6,282 nt of DNA from positions 1 to 6,282 of the forward strand of contig CAZRJL010000046.1 in the NCBI GenBank assembly GCA_964600645.1. Reading direction: 5' to 3'. A program made the translations under genes and the position numbers. This DNA comes from UBA12151 sp964600645 (GTDB lineage: Bacteria > Patescibacteriota > Minisyncoccia > Moranbacterales > UBA9337). Positions 6,190 to 6,282 of the stretch are shown piece after piece. Position 1 is the first letter of the stretch, and each line of letters starts with the position of its first letter. A model generated the notes under the pieces. The model was not told the DNA's origin. It searched no databases and saw only the letters and a list, made by a program, of their open reading frames with translations.

Positions 6190-6282
6190 ACCTATTTGTC
6201 TCTATAGTAATCAGTGTGGTGAATGATTCATCAACCATTAAAAAAATTATAACCCTAAATAAAAATGGCATTTCGGAAGATT

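Noticed and set aside
6219..6233. Short palindromes around TGAATGATTCA as a possible operator
   Set aside because: Overlapping short AT-rich palindromes of this size arise readily by chance, there is no second copy in the window, and the site lies upstream of the candidate promoter.
6167..6271. A 34-codon minus-strand frame (M-P-F-L-F-R...) ending in TGA, upstream of PIN-PhoH
   Set aside because: No ribosome binding site, no recognisable domain, composition like AT-rich intergenic DNA, and it overlaps the best promoter for phoH2.
6265..6282. Plus-strand ATG opening six codons (M-A-F-R-K-I) to the window end, a possible divergent gene
   Set aside because: No Shine-Dalgarno motif and too short to judge; a chance ATG is as likely.
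1..6282. Alternative genetic code with UGA as glycine, as in some CPR lineages
   Set aside because: mreC ends naturally at TGA just before mreD, and no in-frame TGA interrupts any conserved gene.

Overview
The window is an ordinary-looking but well-resolved stretch of bacterial chromosome carrying a cell-elongation (rod-shape) operon and a PIN-PhoH gene, all on the minus strand. The DNA is AT-rich by eye and tightly packed. A UGA stop is used (mreC ends in TGA) and no gene needs recoding, so the standard bacterial code applies. Protein style (a PBP2 with a charged N-terminal cytoplasmic tail, an MreB with a longer than usual N-terminus, weak or absent Shine-Dalgarno sites inside the operon) together with the compact layout suggests an uncultivated Patescibacteria/CPR-type bacterium such as a Parcubacteria relative. 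That assignment is inference; a Gram-positive-like or other rod-shaped lineage cannot be excluded from this sequence alone.

Layout, read in the direction of transcription from the high-coordinate end. At 6161-6189 there is a candidate extended -10 promoter, followed by a leader with a terminator-like hairpin (6077-6117), a strong AGGAGG ribosome binding site (6053-6058) and the PIN-PhoH gene (4693-6048). A clear Rho-independent terminator (4634-4669) ends that transcript. Five bases past its T tract begins a near-consensus promoter (TTGACT, 17-base spacer, TATTAT; 4601-4629) that should drive mreB (3446-4534), mreC (2612-3424), mreD (2066-2602) and the PBP2 gene mrdA (172-2061). Gaps between these four genes are 21, 9 and 4 bases, so they form one operon. 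No GC-rich terminator follows mrdA. The last 171 bases hold a possible weak promoter and, at the very edge, a possible start of another minus-strand gene.

Function: MreB filaments on the inner face of the membrane, MreC and MreD in the membrane and the PBP2 transpeptidase are core parts of the elongasome, which inserts new peptidoglycan along the side wall. The usual SEDS glycosyltransferase partner RodA is not in the window; it may lie beyond position 1. The PIN-PhoH protein is a predicted RNA-acting nuclease/ATPase transcribed as a separate unit; nothing in the sequence ties it functionally to wall synthesis.

I found no RNA genes, mobile elements, CRISPR arrays or long repeats, and no convincing novel system. 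The most useful open points are the start of PBP2 (an unled start next to mreD versus an internal ATG with a perfect ribosome binding site), the hairpin in the phoH leader, and the unled start of mreB. Bases 6190-6282 hold no gene I can support.
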